Source of the DNA: Tetrastigma voinierianum
Taxonomy: Eukaryota > Streptophyta > Magnoliopsida > Vitales > Vitaceae
Direction: 5' to 3'
Length of the DNA stretch: 64,000 bases
Assembly (NCBI GenBank): GCA_016808115.1
Contig: JAEQBH010000036.1
Span: forward strand, 248,001 to 312,000
Shown: piece by piece, positions 1 to 12,769 of the stretch
Position numbering within the stretch: position 1 is the stretch's first letter
Layout: the number at the start of each line of letters is the position of its first letter
Notes under the pieces: generated by a model
Database searches by the model: none
What the model saw: only the letters and a program-made list of their open reading frames with translations
Told to the model about the DNA's origin: nothing
Program-made: the position numbers and the translations under genes

Positions 1-1481
1 CAAATCTTAACTGCATAAGAAACCGATATTCCGTATCCCAAGACAATAAACCTTAAACCGTATAACCATTAACCGAAATTAACAAGTCAGCCAGAACGAC
101 TGGCCAAAGAAAGATAAATTCGACTATAACGCTCACTTTACGGAAGTCGGATTCCCACCATCGAATTACACGATACAAGCCTTCCGATCATAAGAATAAT
201 CGTAATTTGAAATCGAAACAATCGAATTCCGTAAATTTGTCCGAACTTCAAACATTCCGTGTAGTAATTTGAAAAGAAATTGAATGTCAGATTCAAATTC
301 TTCGCCAAACGATAACATCCGTATCCGCGTAAAATACAACTAAAATAAAAATACGAGAACATAATCGTCTAAAACGACAAAAATAAAAAGCCAAGAAAAG
401 AAAAGAAAAGCAAAAATAAAGAAAATGAGCTGCCATCCGCACTCTCGGGCTCCCGCGCCGCCTAAGCCGCTTTAATGAGCCGGATAGCCGCAGATGAGGT
501 GGTTCCCAATCGGGCCAATCCCAATGTAGCCTGCTGTGGATTTTAGAGTATCCAGGCCCAAGTCACTGTTCAAGTCGCGACTTTAGTTTCCTTGTCGCGG
601 AGGTCATCGATGTCGCCACATCATTCTCACGTCGCGACATCAACTACCACGTTTTGATTTGTCATTCTTGATGTCGCGACATCAATATCTCATCGTGACA
701 TCTTCTCACGCCTCGCGTGTTTCAATTGTTCTTCCTCGATAAGCGCGATCGCCGATGTCTTGTCACGACTTCAACTCAAGTCATCCGCAGCTTCAATCGA
801 TCACCAGCGTTGTCGCTACATCAATATCTTTGTCGCTGACATCTCTTTATGGCTCGCGATCTTCGACCGGGTCGCCCCCGATGTCACGACATCGATATCT
901 TGTTCGCGAATTCCCACTCGCTTCAACCTTCAACCGAGCAAGTCTCGTGGTCGCGACTTCGATCTCATGTCGCGACATCGCCTTAGTTCTCTCGGGCTTA
1001 ATCGGTTGCTCGGCGTCGCACTGATCCAACGTCGCGACATCAACTTATTACTTGCGCCTTCAACCCGCTAGTTTCCCGGCGTCGCCGACTTCATCCTAGC
1101 TTCGCGATGATCAACTTCGTCACTACTTCACGTCGCCGCGACATCGCTCTCTTGGGGCCGGGTTACCCTTCACCGCTTTTATCCGTACTTACCGGCCACG
1201 ACTGCATCAAATTCCTTCAATTCTCTCGTGTCACGACCTCGTAACCGACCGTGCAAACCCCAAAACCGCATCAATGAATCACCAATTGTTTTCAAGCCGC
1301 TCCGCCATTCGACGGCACTTTTCCTCCACTTATCGCTGTATTTTTCACTGCTTTTTCTTTTCTTCCATTCTACCATAATAACAGATATGAGTTTATTCAT
1401 ATTTCTCGCAGCACTATTGTCTCTTTTATATGAAAAATTAAGTTAAAATGGACTAAAAATGCATGACTTTTAAGCTCATCA
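1..1481 (-). repeat. 3' LTR of element A, cut by the window edge
   Basis: This is a direct repeat of the upper part of 5259-7852. Both copies begin, read on the minus strand, with TGATGAGCTTAAAAGTCAT and share the block around 410-440 and 6765-6785. On the minus strand the sequence just before the LTR is a purine-rich tract ending in GGAGTTTGATGA, which marks this copy as the 3' LTR. The partner copy is about 2.6 kb, so roughly 1.1 kb of this LTR should lie left of the window. Open frames here are short and show no protein similarity that I recognise. Confidence 0.8.
560..1225. repeat. GTCGCGAC palindrome cluster in A 3' LTR
   Basis: About six exact copies of the 8-base palindrome GTCGCGAC occur, usually extended to GTCGCGACATC. 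Many one-base variants are present (GTCACGAC, GTCGTGAC, GTCGCTAC). Several of these variants are C-to-T or G-to-A changes at CpG, as expected from decay of methylated DNA. The cluster lies a few hundred bases into the LTR (U3 side). It may be a regulatory array, but no function is demonstrated by the sequence. Confidence 0.7.
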
Positions 1482-1500
1482 AACTCCAACTTAAAGTTTT
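1482..1500 (-). promoter_or_regulatory. Polypurine tract of element A
   Basis: On the minus strand this reads AACTTTAAGTTGGAGTT directly before the LTR start TGATGAG. It corresponds in place and form to the cleaner tract of element C (AAGTTTGGGGGAATT before TGATGA at 16013). Such a tract primes plus-strand DNA synthesis during reverse transcription. The purine run is partly eroded here. Confidence 0.6.
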
Positions 1501-4500
1501 GTCATTCAAGCAAAGAAAAGAAGGAATTGTCTTTGGTCTCTCAAACAAGAAGGACATTTTTCTGCTTTTGTTTTTCATATCCTTTATCTCTGCCTACCTT
1601 CTAATCTAGAATCAAAAGATATCACTGCTAATTCAAGTTTCAAGCCAGATGAAAGAATAAAGCATGGTATACTTTATTACAAAATTTCTTGATAAACTAA
1701 TGTATGTAAAGCAGTTTATTTATCAAGTCTTACTGCACGTATTGTGTGTGCGAATTGACAATCCTTCTCAACTTCTTCTTAGTTTTAATAAATCTTAAAG
1801 TTTTCTTAAAAGCTGTTTATTAGTCCCATATGCTTGTTTTCATATTGAGTCTCTCCACTAATGCTAGAGTGATTCCAGCCTTGAAATCAAGTAAGATCTT
1901 GGCTTTATGTTAGGCTTGGTAAAAAAAAAGGGTAGGATGAATGGAATTTTTAGATTGATTACCCAAACTCTTTTCTTTTCCTCAAATTGCTCTTTCCTCA
2001 CACAAAAAAAACTCCCCCAAACTTTATGTTTGGGATTCTATGAAATTTTCTTCTTTTCAAAAGATTTGTATGCTCCAATTCTCTTAATAGTCGATTTTAG
2101 GGAATTTTTTCCTTCTAATCGCCTTTAAGATTATGCTATGTTTTTTGTCTTTTTAGGCTTTTCCTAACACTCTTAACGAACTTTGGGTTAGTAGCTCCAT
2201 ACCAAATGGTATTAAGTCTTTAGGTGTTGAAACACCCCTAAGAACTTAATTGTTCGAGAGGTTAGGCCACGAGCCAATTATTCTTACAGCTTTCTTTCCT
2301 TTTGTATTTTCTGTCTTTGATCTCTCTAACTTCACCTTCTGCAATACATCTCTTTTGCCTTTTCCCTAATCAAACTCCCCAAACTCCATCTCTTTCCTCT
2401 CCTTTTTTGGAGTTCTTGGGTCATCATAGGTTCTTTCTTGGAAGTTTAGTGATAAAGGATGGTAGGCTTTTGTTGGCTTATTTTGAGAGACATGGAATAT
2501 CTTGGCTCAAATTCGGGGACTAAAGGTGTGTGCAAAAGCATATACATAGTGGTGTTGGAAAAACTCAGCATTTGATAATGGCACATCATTTTTAGGTTGT
2601 TTTCAACTAGGATTTTGCCTCGATCAATATTCAAACAAGTTACAGGAGTGTGGATTACAAATTACGAATTCAGAAAATTTTCCTAATTTGATCAAAGTTT
2701 TCAAAGTCTTTGTTGTAGGGGTGTATTATTTCCTTCAAGACTTGTGTTTATTCAACATACAGTACATTAGTTTATCCAGTACTTTTATTTATACTCGAGA
2801 ATTAACCAATTTCTCAATTTTTTCCTTAATGAACTTGAACAAAAGCAGTACATACTCTTAATTCGGTTTCATTATTCATGTCTCCGTTCTCTTCGGATAA
2901 ATTGAGCAAGACGAAATGTTATTTGATTCTAACGAGAGAAAATAAACTAAATGCCGAAAACACAATCCACACATCATGATGAAGCTAATTTGTAAATCAA
3001 TTTTATTCAAATATGATGACTTGATATTTTCAAATGTTTCAATTACAAACATTTTTCACTAAGTTCATCCTGCTCTAAATCCATCTTTTCTCGGAAGTTT
3101 GCATCCCACAGCGAAATTTGGTTCTATGGACAACGAGCTCCGAATGGCCGGTCGGCCACTAACGAGGTTGTCTGGCAAATTGGAGTAGCTACCTTTTCTT
3201 TGGAGCTTCTTGGTTGATGGATTCTAGCTAATCCATATTCCCTTCCCGTGACGGCTTCACGGGTGAAGCGGCGTTTTATGGAATGTAGATGGAATTGGTT
3301 TTGTTTCAGGCTCCACTCGTTTCCATACAAATAGTGTTTGCACCCCTCGGACCAGCTTCTTTCACTCTCATTCTCCTTCCTTCATTCTTTACCTTGTTTC
3401 TAATTCCTTACATTCTTTATCCCTTTTAGTGAGGTGTCTCTTGGAAAGAGTGAGTCAATTATGATTTCCTTCAATTTCTATGGGAAGATTAAATGAGATT
3501 CATCGATTTATGTCCCTTTTTGTATTATCAATCCAGATTTCGGCTTTTCTTGGAGAATTTGGGCCAGTTTATCTTGAATGCCAGTTTCTCTGATTATGCT
3601 CTTTGAGCGAGAATATTCCGAGATCGATTAAATCAAAAGATGGATTTACTGTTTGTATTTATTGCTATTTATTTCTCACATAAAATTTGAAAGAAAAACA
3701 CATCAATTAAACGATGGTGTATCTAATGAAACTAATAAAGTTAATTTTTGGGAGTGAATTATGGATTCCATGGACCTTGAATAAAACTAGACGAGTTTAA
3801 TGTTTGACAGCGTTACTTTTTTAAGGTTAATACACATTATCTAATGGGCAATAAAGTCTAGACATTATTTCTTGGAAATCACGTTATCGGTTTCCAAGTT
3901 GTGACCTAAAGAAAATTGGAATTATGAGAATAATTTCTTTATTTGGTTATGACTAAATTTCATCAATTTGGCTTTCTTTTCCCTTATTATTCTTCATTCT
4001 CTCCATCCTTGAATCCAACCCTCTCGAACGCATATTATGTCTCAAAAGCGATAAAGCAATCCAACTTACAGCAATATCATAGTTGTTCAATGTCACTCAA
4101 AACAACCCGACTCAATTTATTTTATCATACGGAAATTGACAATTTCTATTTATTTCTCATATTTCAATGATTCAACATTTCATGCAAGATAAAAATAAAT
4201 TCCTAACTTGCAGTCATGCTACTTCGGAAATATAAAATCTAACAATTATTTCCAAATGGTGCAATAAAGATAGAAAGGAATGAGAGAGACTCCCCTTTTT
4301 ATTCCAGTCATGTTATATCAGCTGTCCTGAATGTGATTTTAGAGATTCTTCTTTCTGTGCAATCTTCATTCTTTCCACAACTCAGCCGTTTTTAGCTTTC
4401 AGTTGGACTTCCTTTCCATTCCCCGACGATGTATCAGTACATCAGTTTGGCCTCCCATGGGCGACAATTTGTCCATCACATTCCTTTTGCTCTCTTGGCT

Positions 4501-5258
4501 GGCCTTTTATCACTGAAATTTCAAATGAGCTAATGTTGTATTCAACAAGATCTTTCCTATCTGTATCTTGTTCTCACTTTCCCGTGTTTGGAATTAGTAA
4601 TTTCCTTCTTTGTCCAAAGGAAGGGATGGAGTAAAGATTCTTTGAAATAAGCTCTCATAGCTCCTTCCATGTATTTAACGAGATTCATATGGTGAGGTTA
4701 AACCATGTTGCGACCATATCGTAAAGGGAATGGGAATATTCTTGGTTGGAATAACCGGCTCCACACCATTCAATTTAATTGAATTTGCTACTCTGAATCG
4801 CCCAGTGTTCGTTGAGTTTTTCGGTGGAATGACCCGACAAATTGGTTACGTTTGGACCATGGTTAGCGATCTTTGGTTCGAGCTCAAAAATCATTTGCAT
4901 TGAGTTGATGGAACATTCTATTGCTAAATATTTGTGTGGATGAATGAATTCCATAAATTCTCCATAGTGTCATGCTCAGGGATCTTTCTTTGCACATTCT
5001 GGTTAGGTACAGATACAATCCTTTATCTTGTCATGGAATTGTATGGCATCTTCTGAATCAAAGGTACACTTTCGAGATCGATAGGATTAGCTAATCAACA
5101 AACATTTTCAATATGAGTTGTTAAGGTCAGTGGCTACAAAAGTCAACGCGAAGCTATTGTTTTGTTCTTTTCTTTAAAAAAATGTCAATTAGTATTTCTT
5201 TCTTTCATACGAATATTGATTACAAAATTCTTTGATCCCCGACAGCGGCGCAAAAACT
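1482..5258 (-). mobile_element. Internal region of noncoding LTR element A (LARD-like)
   Basis: About 3.8 kb lies between the two A LTRs and starts (5' side, high coordinate) with a tRNA-Asp-type primer-binding site. It has no open frame above about 75 codons and no gag, protease, RT or integrase motif in any frame. Blocks of it recur in element C (13872-16012) and element G (49198-53399). Examples are the segment near 2160-2290 (C near 15240-15340, G near 49910-50060) and the segment near 3130-3360 (C near 14050-14130). This matches a large retrotransposon derivative that depends on proteins from another element, probably an Athila relative with the same primer site. Confidence 0.7.
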
Positions 5259-5430
5259 TGTTGACAGACCAAATGAACACATACAAATTGCAGTGCTGTG
5301 CCAAAGATTTATTGTCTAGTCCGGCAACGGCATGAAACTTGTTGAAAGACGAATGAACACATCTGAATTGTAACCACTTGTGTGAAAATTTGTTATGCAG
5401 TCCACAGCGACGCGCGAAACTTGTTGACAT
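5234..5430 (-). repeat. Three tandem tRNA-Asp primer-binding-site motifs
   Basis: Three copies of one motif lie about 82 bases apart, at 5234-5264, 5314-5345 and 5398-5427. Each has a decayed version of the 3' end of plant tRNA-Asp (CCCCGGCAACGGCGCCA) followed by AAACTTGTTGA. The copy at 5234-5253 is the working primer-binding site, being the one just outside the LTR end (TGTCAACA on the minus strand). The other two lie within the LTR. The intervening 50-base stretches are also related (GAATGAACACAT recurs), so the whole unit of motif plus spacer has been duplicated. Confidence 0.75.
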
Positions 5431-7852
5431 TATACTATATAAACCACAAATCTCTTAGAGTGATCATTTCAAAATTTGGTTTGATCGATATTAGCGAAGT
5501 GCAATTAGACAAGTAATAAAATGGTTAAGTCCGGATATCGATCCCACGAGAGATCTAAAAATTTTAAATCAAGCTACCACGACCTTCTGGAATTTCCATA
5601 CTATTTGGACCCTGAAATGATAAGTAGGATCCAGCATTAAGGTGCTGGAAAATTAGCGAACAAAAGAAAATACTTGAACTATCGACAAATTTGGAAGATA
5701 AAAAAGGCAAAGAATAATGAATTTCAAATAAAAGAAATGAATGCGAATAGTTCATCTCGGAAAGACACATCATTAAAAGCAGATTACTTAGTGAACTATC
5801 GATTCTGTGAACCTCGATAAATTCTTGATTATCTCAGTTTCAAAAAATACATCGGCGTTGTAGTCTAAAATTTGGATCTCTCCACACTCACATTTCATTA
5901 TCTAATATCATTTGATTCTCTCGAATACGAGGAATTAAGATAACACCACTATGAGGGACTTCTGAGTGGATATTTTCTTTTGCAATACACTTCATACCCA
6001 TTTATGGTTTGTAAACCTTAGCTTTAGAGTTATCGGTCAAGCAGGGATATACAACTTCAGTTAGCCTCCTCGAAATTAGAATGAATCAACCTTTCCTTGA
6101 TTAGATCTCGGCTAACCACGGGATTAGCCTCACTACTCCAGAATTGAGGGTGAACTCTTTTGTAATTTAATAGATAACTCATTTCGGCTTCGTTCTTGAT
6201 TTCAAGTGAAGAGGATTTATCTAAAGTGAACTTACAAAGCTCAAAGATCCACTAACCAACGGGTTAGTATACCTTAAAGAAAAATGTACATTACTCACTG
6301 GGAATGTCTTCCGCATGTCCTCAGGAGGACCTCACTTAAATCAGAGCAATGGCCTTAGTCGCCCGCGGGTATAAGAGCGATATTCGGATCCTGAACAATA
6401 AACCCAGCAGTAAATTCATTAACTAAAATTAAACAAGGCTAACATGCTTGACTACAGGAAAGTAGAAATTCGGCTATAACGTTCACTTAATGGAAAAATT
6501 TAGATTCTCCAATTCTTGGGAATTACACGTCTGACATTCCTCGATCCTATAAGAATAAGCGCAATTTAAGCGAAACAATCAATTCGGAATTTGTGCGAAC
6601 TTCAAACATTCGGGTAGTAATTTGAAAAGAAATTGAATCTTTGCATTCGACCCACATTCAGCGATAACATCCGAGATCGGAAAATACAAGAAAGTAAGAA
6701 AATAGAACATAATCGCACCAAAAGCAGGGAAATAAAAAAATAAGAAAAAAGAAAAGAAAAGAAAATAAAGAAAATGAGCTTTCAGCTATCAGGACCACTC
6801 TAGTCTATGGCCGTATTTGCTTTAATGGTGGATAGTACGCGTATTTGGGGTTCTCAGGTGGGCCCTAATCCCGATGTAACTGCGTGGATTTTACAGAGTA
6901 TCAGGCGAAAGTCACTTTATTCAGTCGCGACTTTGAGGTTTCCATGTCTTGACATCATCTATGTCGAGCATCATTCTCACGTCGCGACATCCAACACACT
7001 CTATCGTAAGCTTGATTTGGTCATTCTTGATCGCGACATCAATATCTTGTCATCCTGACATCTTCTCACGTCTTAGCGGTTTGCAATTTGTTCTCTCCAC
7101 GATGTCGCGACGTGAAGTAACCTTTAGTCGCAACCCCATTTCAAGTAAATGCAGTCTTCAACCATTGGCTTTCATGTTGTGCATGAACATCAATATCTTG
7201 TCGACATCTCTTCTTGCTCTGCATCTTTGATGCAGTTGGATTTCACGATGTCACGACATCGATATCTTATTGCGACCTCTCACTTTATGAAACTTCCAGC
7301 CTTCAAGCGTTGAGCAAGTCTCGTGTGGCGACCGATCTCATAGCGACGCCGACAATTCTAGGGGCTTTCAACATTAGCCACGATGTCCCGACCTCGATCA
7401 ATGTCGCGACATCGACTTAAGTCATTCTGGAGTCTTCAAGCTATTCTTCGATGTGTGACCTCTTATCTGATCCACGACATTAGCTCTTCATCGCGCCCCT
7501 CGAGAATCTTTGTCGGCGTCGTTCTCTTAACTCGGTAACCCTTGATTTGCTTATAAGTGCTACTGTCCACGACCTGCATCGAATTCCGCTGTTTTCTTGG
7601 TGTCCACGACCACCGAATCGCGCCGACCAGCGCATCAATGAATCGGCCCGATTGTTTTTCGTTTTTACGCTCTTGCCATTCGGCTTGCACTTTTCCTCCA
7701 CTTATTGCTGTATTTTTCTCTTTTCTTTCTTCCATTACACGCTGTACTTGAGAAGGGTGAGTTTATTCATATTTCTGCAAAGTAATTGTCTCTTTTTATA
7801 TGAAAATTAAGCAGAAAAATGGACTAAAAATAGATGACTTTTAAGCTCATCA
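5259..7852 (-). repeat. 5' LTR of element A
   Basis: This long LTR (about 2594 bases) starts at 7852 on the minus strand with TGATGAGCTTAAAAGTCAT and ends at 5259 with TGTCAACA, giving the usual TG...CA ends. The primer-binding site follows immediately. The first 1.45 kb pairs with 1-1481. The base composition and the block near 5480-5540 (TATCGATCCCACGAG) are shared with other LTRs in the window. The flank at 7853-7857 is ATGAC; its partner duplication would lie left of the window. Confidence 0.8.
6920..7415. repeat. GTCGCGAC palindrome cluster in A 5' LTR
   Basis: This is the same array as in the 3' LTR copy, with about four exact GTCGCGAC copies (near 6926, 6981, 7103 and 7401). Many variants are also present, several followed by ATC or ATCAATATCTTGTC. 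It sits about 440-930 bases from the LTR start. The two LTR copies differ more within this array than around it. Confidence 0.7.
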
Positions 7853-9600
7853 ATGACTGTGAAGAAGTCTACATAATAGATACAATTCTTGAAGAACAGG
7901 CTAATGGGCTAATGAGCATCAAGTGCAAGATGTGTTAACCCAGGAGTTATCTGAGTGCCTTGTAGAGAAACAGGAACCTTAATGCATGAGCCTAGTGCAG
8001 GGGTGCTGGAGAAATAAAATAGAGATTCTACCTTTGTTGACTGGTGAAGAGAAAAAGGAACCTCAGCGGTTAGATCTGAACCCACACTGTGGAATTAAAA
8101 TATGCATTTACGGAAAACAAGCGATGTCCGGTTGTAATATAAAATCCTTCTGACCACTCCACCAGGAGGTTAACTTTCTTGCACCTCCTCAAAAATGAAC
8201 AAGCTGACTTTGGGGTGGAGAAAATTTCGATTTAAGGCATCTGACCCGACAATGCACTTTTACCACATTTATTTAGAAGAAGAATCTAAAGGTTAGAGGC
8301 GACCCATGAGGAGTTGAATCCTCGGAATACGGGAGGTAGTTCGCATTGAAGTCCACGAAGTTCTTTGTAATTTGGTATCATTGCCCATTATCACGATGCT
8401 TGCTTGGGTAAGTCGGCCAATTGGTGCCCGAGTCGAGGTGACCTTGTGAAAAATGAAAGAGCAGGAATTATCCACGACTTACCAGGTTGGAGGGTATGCA
8501 TAGATGGGAGGCTTTCAGTAGTAACAAGAAAAGATCACTTCCCACTACCGCTTCATTGATCGGCTTCTTGAGAGGTTTCTAGGCAGCCATTCATTGCTTT
8601 TGGATGGGTATTCGAGTGCTAGGATAGGGTGCCTTTAGAAGATCGAAAAGACCACCTTTACTTATCATTTAGGAACTTATGCTTACGGGAGGATGCCTTT
8701 TGGTCTTTGCAACGCCCACCCCTTCGAGAGATGTATGCTTAGCATGTGTTGATATGGTGGGCGCGTAATGGAAGTATACATGGATGACATCCCGCGTATC
8801 TGAGGGTGATTTTGAAGAATGTCGACTAATCTTGAAGCTGTCTTACAGAGGTGCATTGAAAAGAATTTGATGCTTAAGCGGGAGAAATGCCATTTATGGT
8901 AGACGAGGATTTATCTTGGGGCATGTTATTTCCAGCGGGGAATAGAAAGTTGACAAGGCAAAAGTGAACTATTTCCCTGGCTTGTCGTCTCAATGATACT
9001 TAAGCAGGTTAGAGCAATTCCTTGGCCATCCGGGCTTTTTCTGAGAGATTCATCGAGTTTTGAAGATTACTAAGCCCCTTTATAAGGCTCGCTAGAAAAG
9101 ATGCTAGAATTTTCTTGGGAAGAAGACTGTCAGAAGAGCTTTGAAGAGATGAAGTCCCATTTGACCACTACGATAGTACGGGCACCCAATGCGGTTGCTT
9201 TTGAGGTGATGTGTGATCTGAAGTGATCTTATTATTAGGCGAGTTCTTAGACGAGAGAGGTGGAAAGCCTCATGTAGTCTATTGTAAGCAAAACCTTGAA
9301 TGAAGCACAAAAGGAACTATACTACTACGAAGAAAGAATTATTGGCGGTGGTGCATGGAGCAAATTTCGTGCATACTTGGTTGGGTGCGATGTAGTCATT
9401 TTCACGGATCATTAAAGCGCCCGAAATATCTCACGACCAAGAAAATGCTAAAGCGAGACTTGTCCAGATGGGTTCTTACGCTTTAAGGAATTTAACTTGC
9501 AAATTAAGGACAAAGGGGTAGAATGTTGTAGCGGACCATCTTTTTAGATTATAATGGCCACGACATTCATAGCCCGCCCGTGATGATGAATTTCTGAAGA
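7853..9600 (+). pseudogene. Athila-like pol remnant, RT and RNase H (element B)
   Basis: Translated piecewise over many frameshifts and stops, this gives a Ty3/gypsy reverse transcriptase and RNase H. Visible in order are the linker before RT (about 8040-8290), LLLDGYSS (about 8595), KTTFTYHLGTYAYGRMPFGL (about 8650-8710), the catalytic block EVYMDD (8771-8788), a KCH...LG block (about 8885-8935) and the connection to RNase H (about 9040). RNase H fragments include VRAPNAVAFEVMCD (about 9175-9220). Reverse transcriptase copies the element RNA to DNA and RNase H removes the template. The gene has no long open frame and is dead. Its 5' part (gag, protease) is absent because element A abuts at 7852. 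Confidence 0.85.
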
Positions 9601-10920
9601 ATCTTTAATCACGGTTGGAAAGCTCCACTGGTATGCTCACATTGCGATTTCCACAACAACGGGAGAAATTCCATCGATTGGAAAGAGCAAGGGATAGGAA
9701 GTATTTCTTAAGAAGTCATTCTATTATTGGGAAGAGCCGCCTTGTTTAAATCTTTGTGCGGTCGGATAATTAGAAGTGTGCTGAAGAAACAGCGAGGGAA
9801 TTCTAAGCCCACTTTGCCGTAGAGAGTGCTGTGGTGGTCACTTTGCTTCGGAAGACGGCAATGAAGGTCTTGCGGTCACGGTTTCTCTTGGCCTTCTCTT
9901 TTTAAAGAAGCACACGAATGTGCTAGAGTATGCGATAGATGCGAGGCTCGAGGTGTCTCGTAGATCATATGATGGCCTTGAACCCAATTTTAGTGGTCGA
10001 GCTATTTGATGTTTGGGGCATCGATTTCATGGGACCTTTCCCTACGTCTTATGGGCATACATACATATTGGTGGGAGTAGACTATGTGTCTAAATGGGTT
10101 AAGGCAATCCCCTGCAAAACCAACGACCATAGGGTGGTCTTTCGAATTCTTGAAACAAAACATCTTTCGGGTTCGAGTGCAAAAAGCCATTATTAGTGAT
10201 GGGGGGTTCACATACGTAACAAACCTTCGAAAAACCTCATGGCTAAATATGGTGTTAAACCTGAAGTGGCTACCCCTTACCATCCTCGAACATGTGGTGG
10301 TAGAGGCTTGCCAGCGAGGGGAGATTAAGACCATTCTAATGAAGGTGGTGAGCAACTGATAGAAAAGATTGGTCCCTCAGGTGCTTGATTCCTTTGTAAA
10401 AACACTACGAGCTTGACTTTGGCTTGATTCTTGGAATGTCCCTTATCGGGTTAGTCTGTGGCGAGGCATGTCATCTTCCGGTGGAAATCGGTATAAAGCA
10501 TGGTGGGGCGTCGAAGCCAGAGCGTGGATTTAAGTAGGGCCCGGGCTCGAAATATTCCTTGATCTCAGTGTGTTGGAGGAAGCCATGAAATGATGCCTGC
10601 TTGAACTCGAAGATTACCAAAGGAAGATCGAGAAAATGGCATGATCGAATGATAGTCGCGGGGAATTTCCATGAGGGGACCCGAGTCCTCTGTGGGTTCA
10701 AACTCCATCCCATTCCCAGGAATGACTAAGTGGCGATGGAGCGGGCCCGTTCATCGTTCGACAAGCACACCCCAAGTGCAGTGGACTATACTACGATCCA
10801 CTAAATGATAATGTAATAAAAGTTGAAGGTTAATGGACGGAGAGTAGCAAGCCATGTTGTCTGCGGCGGTTGTAGTCGGGAGAAATTCTTCTCCTGGACC
10901 CTCCTTGAGACCCACGGGTT
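9601..10920 (+). pseudogene. Athila-like integrase remnant (element B)
   Basis: The zinc-binding N-terminus is ragged (about 9780-9940). The core is clear: ELFDVWGIDFMGPFPTSYGH (about 10000-10060) contains the first catalytic Asp, and YILVGVDYVSKWVKAIPCKT follows. AIISDGG (about 10185-10205) holds the second Asp and VVVEACQRGEIKTIL (about 10294-10335) the Glu, so all three catalytic residues remain, though in different frames. LVCGEACHLPVEI (about 10453-10490) is the Athila-type block after the core. A C-terminal DGAGPFIVRQAHPKC segment lies at about 10735-10780. The enzyme would insert element DNA into the chromosome; here it is broken by frameshifts. Confidence 0.88.
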
Positions 10921-12388
10921 ACACATTTAGGAGTGGCTTCTGCAATGTCTCAGAAGCCACTAATTTAATTCCTTAGTCTTGTTTAAGTTTCTATTTGTTA
11001 AAATCTTGTAGTCAGTTAGGTGGCATGTTTTGCTTTGTGTTGTTGGTAGGCTGCGTGACATCGGCCACTTCACCCGGCAACACACCTCGGCCTGCCGAGG
11101 CAGGATGATCCTTCTCTGTCGCCAGCGATTGAGGAGGTACCATTCCATCCCTCACAGCTTTCTCTTTCCCATCGCAGGGACTGACTTGTATTTGAAAGTA
11201 ATGTTCATACTTTTGATTTTAGTTTTACTAATAATGCATGCCGAGCAGAGCCTAAATTTGTTTGTTAATATAGAGGCTTGCTGTTTGCTTCTGTTTGTGA
11301 AATTCAAAAATTTTGTAAAATCACCTTGACATATATAATACAAATCTATTTTTCTACACTTTTGGAAACCTTTTTTTTTTGCTCCTATATTTTTGTGTTT
11401 CTACTCTTACCTTGAGTTGAAAAATTGAAGCACTATATGCTACCATAATGCTAGAATAGTTCCATGCATGATTAAGTTTTTGGTTGGTTGAGATTCCAAA
11501 GTATTCAACATTCATCAGCCTTTAGCTAATCACACACGGTGCACATCAGTTTTCATTAATGAGTTAAGAGAAACATACCTCTTTTACTTTGCATGGCCTT
11601 AAGATTCGTTGTGACCCATAATAGGTTTATGTTACCTGAAAGGAAGACTGATAAGAGTCTTCGAATGAAAAAAGAAAAGCAAAAAGAAAAAGAAAGAAGA
11701 AAAAATACGAAAGTCGTGACACTTTACCTTGAAACCCGAACACAGTCCGAGGGGTATATGGCGAAAGCCTTTGAAGCTCGGTGCCCTAAGCTAACTGGTT
11801 GGGAGTCACCGACTTAGTGTTCGCTACATGGGTGGATGGGTGGAGTTTAGCGAGTTGTAGGTGCTGGATTCTCGAATTCATTCAAAGTCCGGGGTGAAGC
11901 CTGAAGAGTTAGTGGTCGACAGATCCTTTTGACTTGATGCCCTAAACCTTAATTGGTTGGGAGTAATCGGTGGACCAGTTACGGACTGGTGAAGTCAGTT
12001 TATAACGCGTGCACCACTACTGTCTGATCCAGTAAGAAATAAGAGTGTAACTGAATCTATTTAGGTTGGTCATTAGTTTAAGGTCCTGGTAGTAGCTTGG
12101 TTGGGGGGAGGGAATAGCTTAGCAGCTTATTGGTTCAAACTGGTTACCTAAAAACACTTAGATTTTGGTGGAAGTTCAGGTTGACTTCCTTGGAATTGAT
12201 CTTTGTAGTAAAACTTGTTCCTATATGGAAATTGTTCTCTCATGATGGTTTTTGTTCAGAGTCCAAATTTTTCATACTGAAGGTAAAGCCTCACTTGTAC
12301 ACACTTTTTGAACAGAATACTCTTTTTGCAAAAGCATAGCCTGCATGTCCTTTATTGTTTTTAGCATTGCTAAGGGACTAGAAATGTG
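10921..12388 (+). mobile_element. Noncoding 3' region of element B
   Basis: About 1.5 kb lies between the end of pol and the polypurine tract, with no coding similarity. It contains segments such as the one near 11760-11830 (CCTAAGCTAACTGGTTGGGAG), which recurs in the 3' region of element D on the opposite strand (about 29000-29240). This shows that B and D belong to one family. No env-like gene is visible. Confidence 0.65.
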
Positions 12389-12402
12389 TCGGTTGGGGGG
12401 TG
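12389..12402 (+). promoter_or_regulatory. Polypurine tract of element B
   Basis: The sequence TCGGTTGGGGGGTG ends directly at the LTR start TGATTAGTACCC. Elements D (28590-28602, minus strand) and F (42410-42421, minus strand) have the same GGTTGGGGGTG form in the same place. Confidence 0.8.
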
Positions 12403-12769
12403 TGATTAGTACCCAAAAAGTGCTATTTTAAGTCCTATTTAAGATAGGTTTTGAGTGCTTCTTTCATACTAATCATATTATTTAAGTCGATTGACATGTG
12501 TAGGTCCTTTAGTGCTACTGATTTTGTTTCGAGGTTGTTTTTGATAGTTTTGCAAGTTTCGTAAACCTTTACCATCATATCAAGCTTGGCATCAAAAATG
12601 TGCTGATTTATGCCGAGTTCGTATGAATTCTTGTTGATTTCATCAAACTGGGATGAAGAAATAATAATTTGGAAGATCTGAAAATGCAAGTTTATTCGGA
12701 GGATGCGAGGGGAAGTTTGGCAATTGTGAGGCATAATGAAATTTTGCAATGATGAAGGATTTAGCAATG

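Noticed and set aside
5234..5264. Possible tRNA-Asp gene fragment
   Set aside because: Only the last 17-18 bases match, on the strand and at the place expected of a primer-binding site; no cloverleaf is present.
10002..10355. 117-codon minus-strand frame
   Set aside because: It is the reverse shadow of the B integrase, whose plus-strand translation matches a known domain.
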